Assembly: GCA_051879215.1 (NCBI GenBank)
Contig: JBJELP010000140.1
Location: 1 to 11,564, forward strand
Length of the DNA: 11,564 bases
Direction of reading: 5' to 3'
From: TWA4 sp051879215
GTDB taxonomy: Bacteria > Bacillota > Clostridia > Lachnospirales > Lachnospiraceae
Positions 8,119 through 11,564 of the stretch are shown here, piece after piece (positions within the stretch are counted from its first letter, which is position 1; every line of letters starts with the position of its first letter). The notes below the pieces were generated by a model that was not told the DNA's origin, searched no databases, and saw only the letters and a program-made list of their open reading frames with translations. The translations under genes and the position numbers were made by a program.

Positions 8119-9387
8119 CTATTCCACAAGATTTTTAATAATATCACAGAAATCGAAGGTCTGGAAATAATCTTTCAGTGTTTCCGCACGACGGATCAGC
8201 TGATAGCTTCCATCTTCTTTTAACAGAATTTCTGCAGAACGCAGTTTTCCGTTATACTGATATCCCATGGAGAAACCATGGGCACCGGTATCATGAATGA
8301 CCAGATAATCTCCAATTTCAATTTCAGGAAGCATACGATCCACTGCAAATTTATCATTGTTCTCGCAAAGAGATCCTGTCACATCATACATGTGATCACA
8401 GGGTGCATCTTCTTTTCCCAGAACAGTAATATGGTGATATGAACCATAGATGGCCGGACGCATCAGATTGGAAGCACATGCATCACAACCAATGTATTCT
8501 TTATAAATATGTTTCTGATGGATTGCCTGTGTCACAAGACAGCCATACGGTCCCATCATAAAACGACCCATTTCTGTATAAATAGCAACATCGCCCATTC
8601 CTTCCGGTGTAAGGATTTCTTCATATACTTTACGTACGCCTTCACCGATTGCCAGAATATCATTGGGCTCTTTATCCGGTGTATACGGGATACCGACACC
8701 GCCGGACAAATTGATGAAACGAATGTCTGCTCCGGTCTCTTTTTTCAGTTTTACAGCCAGACGGAACAGAACACCGGCCAGCTTCGGATAGTATTCATTG
8801 GTTACGGTATTGCTGGCAAGGAAAGCATGAATACCAAATTTCTTAGCACCCTTTTCCTTCAGAATACGGAATGCTTTTATGATTTGGTCTTCTGTCATGC
8901 CATATTTGGAATCTCCGGGGTTGTCCATGATGCCATTGCTCATTTCGAATACACCACCCGGATTAAAACGACAGCTTATGGTTTCCGGAATATAACCAAG
9001 GGTTTTTTCCAGGAACTCCACATGGGTGAAATCATCCAGGTTAATAATGCCCTGGATTTCATTACAATATTTATATTCTTCCGCCGGTGTTACATTGGAA
9101 GAAAACATGATTTTTTCTCCTGAGAATCCCAATTCGTGGGCAAGCTTCAGTTCTGCCATGGATGAGCAGTCACAGCCACAGCCATATTCCTTTAAAATAT
9201 TGATCAGAAATGGATTGGCATTGGCTTTTACTGCAAAGTATTCACGGAAACCTTTGTTCCAGGAAAATGCCTGATTTACCTTTTCTGCATTTTCACGGAT
9301 TCCTTTTTCATCATAAAGATGAAAAGGAGTCGGATAGTCTTTAACAATTTCTTTTACCTGTTCCAGAGTAACAAACGTCTTTTTCAT
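8119..9387 (-). CDS. lysA: Diaminopimelate decarboxylase family protein (LysA-like)
   Basis: This is a fold-type III PLP decarboxylase of 422 residues. The family reaction is meso-diaminopimelate to L-lysine plus CO2. The Schiff-base lysine is K54 in YFAVKANANP. Other marks are the phosphate-binding SGGVGIPY (228-235), TEMGR (271-275, usually EPGR) and the cross-subunit catalytic cysteine C341 in GSLCENNDKFAVDR, which matches the CExxD pattern of true DapDCs. One site is unusual: the segment normally HxHIGSQ reads HAFLASN (187-193), so the histidine that stacks on the PLP ring appears replaced by phenylalanine. The assignment to the family is firm; the exact substrate is less so. The ATG at 9387 follows a GAGGAG site that overlaps the stop of the upstream aminotransferase gene, only 10 bases away, so the two form an operon. 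No lysine riboswitch precedes it. Confidence 0.85.
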   Translation of the reverse strand: MKKTFVTLEQVKEIVKDYPTPFHLYDEKGIRENAEKVNQAFSWNKGFREYFAVKANANPFLINILKEYGCGCDCSSMAELKLAHELGFSGEKIMFSSNVTPAEEYKYCNEIQGIINLDDFTHVEFLEKTLGYIPETISCRFNPGGVFEMSNGIMDNPGDSKYGMTEDQIIKAFRILKEKGAKKFGIHAFLASNTVTNEYYPKLAGVLFRLAVKLKKETGADIRFINLSGGVGIPYTPDKEPNDILAIGEGVRKVYEEILTPEGMGDVAIYTEMGRFMMGPYGCLVTQAIHQKHIYKEYIGCDACASNLMRPAIYGSYHHITVLGKEDAPCDHMYDVTGSLCENNDKFAVDRMLPEIEIGDYLVIHDTGAHGFSMGYQYNGKLRSAEILLKEDGSYQLIRRAETLKDYFQTFDFCDIIKNLVE

Positions 9388-9397
9388 AGTATTCTCC

Positions 9398-10681
9398 TCA
9401 TTCTGAAAGATATTTCTCTACACTTACCAATTTGACACAAAGGGCAAAAATTTTTGCAGCCTGTACCAGTTCTTCCATAGGCGGAAGACTGGGGGCAATA
9501 CGGATATTACTGTCTTTCGGATCAATTCCATAAGGATATGTTGCACCGGCCTCCGTCAGAATAACTCCGGCTCCCTTTGCTTTTTCAACAATTGCCTTTG
9601 CACAACCTTCAACTGCATCAAAGGAGATAAAATATCCTCCCTTCGGAGTTGTCCATGTACCGATTCCAAGACCGTACAGTTCCTCATCCAGAATATCAAG
9701 AACTGCTTCAAACTTGGGTCTCAGAATATCTGCATGTTTCATCATATGTGCATGAATTGTCTTTTTATCCTTGAGAAAACGTGCATGCTTCAACTGATTC
9801 AGCTTATCGTGACTGATGGTCTGAATGGTCATCTGTTTCCGAATGTAATCCAGATTGTTTTTGGAAGCTGCCAGTGCAGCAACGCCGGCACCGGCAAATG
9901 TAATCTTGGATGTGGATAAAAATTCAAGGACCAGATCCGGATTGCCGGCTTTTTCACATTCCGAAAGAATTTCAGGGATTTCTGCCTGATCATCTTCATA
10001 CAGATGATGCACGCAATAGGCATTATCCCAGTAAATACGAAAATCGGGAGCTGCAGGCTTCAGTGCCGCAAAACGTCTTACTGTATCATCAGAATATACA
10101 TATCCCTGTGGATTGGAATACTTGGGAACGCACCAGATTCCTTTTACTGCAGGATCTTCACTGACATATTTTTCAACCAGATCCATATCCGGTCCATCTT
10201 CTGTCATGGGAATTGTAATCATATCAATTCCAAAATACTCTGTAATTTTAAAATGCCTGTCATATCCCGGTGCCGGACACAGAAACTTTACCTGCTCCTG
10301 TCTGCACCAGGGAGTATATCCATTCACTCCATGAGTGTAAGACCTTGAAATTGCATCATACATTACCGTAAGGCTTGCATTTCCATATACGATTACATTT
10401 TCCGGAGGAACATCCACTAGACGGCTGACCAGTTCCTTGCATTCACTGATCCCATCCATTTCCCCGTAGTTTCTGCAGTCAACACCAGCGGCATCCACCA
10501 GATTACTGTAACCATTAAAAATGTTCATCATCGGTGCCGAAAGATTCAGCTGTTCGCTGGACGGCTTTCCTCTGGACATATTCAGATTCAGATTCAATGC
10601 CTTTGCTTCTTTATACTGCTGTTCGAGAGCTTCTTTTTCTCTTAACAATGCCGCACGCGTCATTGTCTGATAAGTCTTCAT
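9398..10681 (-). CDS. Aspartate aminotransferase, subgroup Ic (Aminotran_MocR-like)
   Basis: A 427-residue fold-type I PLP aminotransferase, best matched to the MocR-type family PF12897 (aspartate aminotransferase subgroup Ic). Characteristic features are NMSRGKPSSEQLNLS near the N-terminus (34-48), KYSNPQG with N190, the cofactor aspartate and tyrosine in WDNAYCVHHL (D219, Y222), the PLP lysine in STSKITFAGAG (K259), and the carboxylate-binding arginine in NIRIAPSLPP (R394). There is no helix-turn-helix domain, so it is an enzyme and not a MocR regulator. The likely reaction is aspartate plus 2-oxoglutarate to oxaloacetate plus glutamate; another dicarboxylic or DAP-pathway substrate is possible. 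The ATG at 10681 has AAAGGAG at good spacing. It is the first gene of an operon with the DapDC-like gene and would supply aspartate at the head of the lysine branch. Confidence 0.9.
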   Translation of the reverse strand: MKTYQTMTRAALLREKEALEQQYKEAKALNLNLNMSRGKPSSEQLNLSAPMMNIFNGYSNLVDAAGVDCRNYGEMDGISECKELVSRLVDVPPENVIVYGNASLTVMYDAISRSYTHGVNGYTPWCRQEQVKFLCPAPGYDRHFKITEYFGIDMITIPMTEDGPDMDLVEKYVSEDPAVKGIWCVPKYSNPQGYVYSDDTVRRFAALKPAAPDFRIYWDNAYCVHHLYEDDQAEIPEILSECEKAGNPDLVLEFLSTSKITFAGAGVAALAASKNNLDYIRKQMTIQTISHDKLNQLKHARFLKDKKTIHAHMMKHADILRPKFEAVLDILDEELYGLGIGTWTTPKGGYFISFDAVEGCAKAIVEKAKGAGVILTEAGATYPYGIDPKDSNIRIAPSLPPMEELVQAAKIFALCVKLVSVEKYLSE

Positions 10682-10712
10682 TTCTTTTCTCCTTTCGAAA
10701 TCAAGTCCTTAG

Positions 10713-10743
10713 CTGACTGTTTTATGTTGGTTGGTACAGTCAG
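10713..10743 (-). other. Leader hairpin upstream of the aminotransferase gene
   Basis: On the minus strand CTGACTGT (complementary to 10736-10743) and ACAGTCAG (complementary to 10713-10720) make a perfect 8-bp stem with a 15-base loop. It lies in the predicted leader between the transcription start and the ribosome site. No T-run follows it, so it is not a terminator. It may affect mRNA stability or be a protein-binding site. The leader, about 93 bases, is too short for a lysine riboswitch. Confidence 0.45.
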
Positions 10744-10766
10744 GTTCTGCCAGTGCTCTTACTTTC

Positions 10767-10781
10767 TGACATATTATGTCA
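10767..10781. promoter_or_regulatory. 15-bp palindrome at the transcription start, candidate operator
   Basis: TGACATA-T-TATGTCA is a perfect 7+1+7 dyad. It abuts the -10 box of the aminotransferase-lysA promoter and covers the predicted +1. A repressor bound here would block initiation. I do not recognise the binding protein, and no regulator gene is in the window. Confidence 0.5.
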
Positions 10782-10809
10782 TTATACACAAGATTCACCC
10801 ATAATGCAA
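10781..10809 (-). promoter_or_regulatory. Promoter for the aminotransferase-lysA operon
   Basis: The minus strand shows a perfect -10 TATAAT (10786-10781), 17 bases after a weak -35 TTGCAT (10809-10804; only the TTG matches consensus). The start would fall near 10774. A weak -35 beside an operator-like palindrome is compatible with a regulated promoter, but that is inference. Confidence 0.6.
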
Positions 10810-10827
10810 TACAGGTTTTCCTCTCTG

Positions 10828-11421
10828 TCAGGTACATATTTTGTAAAAAAAACTTTCAAACAGGCAGCATATCACAAACAGAATCACAATTCTGCAATGC
10901 AGATAGGGGCTCATGAAATACAGGGTTCCCGGTTTCAGCAATTTTCCATAAAACCGTATTTCCGCTGCATGCCATAATTCCTGAAAAGAGCGATAAATAC
11001 ACAGACTGATCATGCTTTCCGGCAGCAGCCCGATCAGAAACCAGACAGAAAACGATACTCTGCTGCATGCAGTAAATATCAAAATTGCTGAAATCGTATA
11101 CAGTAAGGCTTCCATCACCCCTGTAAAGAATACACCAATGCAGGATCGCCTTTTAAAACAAAGAAAAAGCATTACCAGCAAAAGGCCGCAGCGCATGATA
11201 AAATAACGTATAATATACAGTATTTCCTTATATACTTTTTTACAGTCTGTCAGATCGAAAAGTCGAACGATATTTTTTTCCTTCACATTTTGCGGCAGCA
11301 CATCAAAATAATCCCGCACTTCCTGCTCACACCAGCCGGGGAAAGCCGATGCAATTACAGCAGATCCAGCTGCAATTAACAGAGCCATGCAAAAAATCCC
11401 CATCATCTTTCTATTTATCAT
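10828..11421 (-). CDS. Cysteine-rich multi-spanning membrane protein, unknown function (SpoIIM-like layout)
   Basis: I do not recognise this 197-residue protein with confidence. It is very hydrophobic, with likely membrane segments at about 7-27, 69-88, 94-118, 125-146 and 175-193, and a charged 40-residue stretch between the first two. This layout, with GLLPES in the fourth segment where SpoIIM proteins have a proline-containing LLPH/LPQN-like turn, recalls the stage II sporulation protein M family (DUF95). Similarity is faint and could reflect only membrane composition. About a dozen cysteines are spread through it. The ATG at 11421 lacks a good ribosome site; the next ATGs (11406, 11403) are little better. 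A run of eight T on the coding strand (10852-10845) lies seven codons from the end and could slip. It is separated from the next operon by 146 bases and that operon's promoter. No terminator is evident. Confidence 0.65.
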   Translation of the reverse strand: MINRKMMGIFCMALLIAAGSAVIASAFPGWCEQEVRDYFDVLPQNVKEKNIVRLFDLTDCKKVYKEILYIIRYFIMRCGLLLVMLFLCFKRRSCIGVFFTGVMEALLYTISAILIFTACSRVSFSVWFLIGLLPESMISLCIYRSFQELWHAAEIRFYGKLLKPGTLYFMSPYLHCRIVILFVICCLFESFFYKICT

Positions 11422-11439
11422 AATAATGAGTTACCCGAC

Positions 11440-11527
11440 AAATGAGCCTCACGTCGATTTTTTCGTGCTTTGCACTCTCAAAATCGACTCAAACATTCGA
11501 AATCCGCTCATTTTTCCAGGAAAAATG
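11440..11527. repeat. Nested inverted-repeat element at the right edge
   Basis: Four perfect inverted repeats are packed into 88 bases. An outer arm AAATGAGC (11440-11447) pairs with GCTCATTT (11506-11513). Inside it GTCGATTTT (11453-11461) pairs with AAAATCGAC (11480-11488). Within that GTGC/GCAC (11465-11468, 11472-11475) closes a TTT loop. The right arm overlaps a 19-bp near-palindrome CATTTTTCC-A-GGAAAAATG (11509-11527). No T-run follows on either strand, so it is not a plain terminator. It may belong to a dispersed palindromic repeat that continues beyond the window. Both strands are open for about 37 codons through it, so a short coding role cannot be excluded. The rest of 11422-11564 shows no recognisable gene. 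Confidence 0.6.
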
Positions 11528-11564
11528 GCTACTTTCTTATGTTTGGCGGGCCCCATAGACATAA

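Noticed and set aside
11410..11441. Promoter-like TTGTCG, 17 bases, ATAAAT on the minus strand at the start of the membrane protein gene
   Set aside because: The -10 would fall inside the coding region after the chosen ATG, and both hexamers are poor matches. It could only be real if translation begins at a later ATG.
1..11564. CRISPR arrays, tRNA or rRNA genes, insertion sequences, phage genes or a defence system
   Set aside because: None was seen. The coding content is core repair, tRNA-modification and amino-acid genes in one orientation.

Overview
The window looks like chromosomal DNA of a low- to mid-GC Firmicute, most likely a gut Clostridium relative of the Lachnospiraceae type. The evidence is the mutS-mutL-miaA order followed by a methionine gamma-lyase-family gene, strong AGGAGG-type ribosome sites, a MutL with the endonuclease motif of organisms that lack MutH, and two PLP enzymes that resemble gut Clostridia proteins. 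The family assignment is inference from protein style and gene order. All confident genes lie on the minus strand, so the window reads right to left, and no gap between genes exceeds about 250 bases.

Right to left, the layout is as follows. (1) 11422-11564 holds no confident gene but a dense set of nested inverted repeats that resembles a dispersed palindromic element. (2) 10828-11421 encodes a small cysteine-rich membrane protein of unknown function whose helix layout recalls SpoIIM. (3) 8119-10681 is a two-gene operon: a subgroup Ic (MocR-like) aspartate aminotransferase and a diaminopimelate decarboxylase-family protein. It has its own promoter, a 15-bp palindrome over the predicted transcription start, and a hairpin in its short leader. 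(4) 881-7868 is a DNA-repair and tRNA-modification operon, mutS-mutL-miaA followed by a methionine gamma-lyase/YnbB-like gene. It is driven by a near-consensus promoter about 110 bases upstream of mutS, and the leader carries a 9-bp perfect inverted repeat. (5) 84-791 is radC, possibly with its own extended -10 promoter, and it is followed by a hairpin that looks like a terminator.

MutS recognises mismatches, and MutL with its DQHA-type endonuclease motif would nick the new strand. MiaA prenylates A37 of tRNAs that read UNN codons. RadC is a JAMM/MPN+ protein of unsettled function. The aminotransferase could supply aspartate, the precursor of the DAP/lysine branch that the neighbouring decarboxylase would complete, although that enzyme departs from the usual family at one PLP-contact motif.

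Most of the window is ordinary core genome. The points that deserve a second look are the 48-bp in-frame minisatellite in the MutL linker, the nested palindromic element at the right edge, the operator-like palindrome before the aminotransferase, and the altered PLP-site motif in the decarboxylase.
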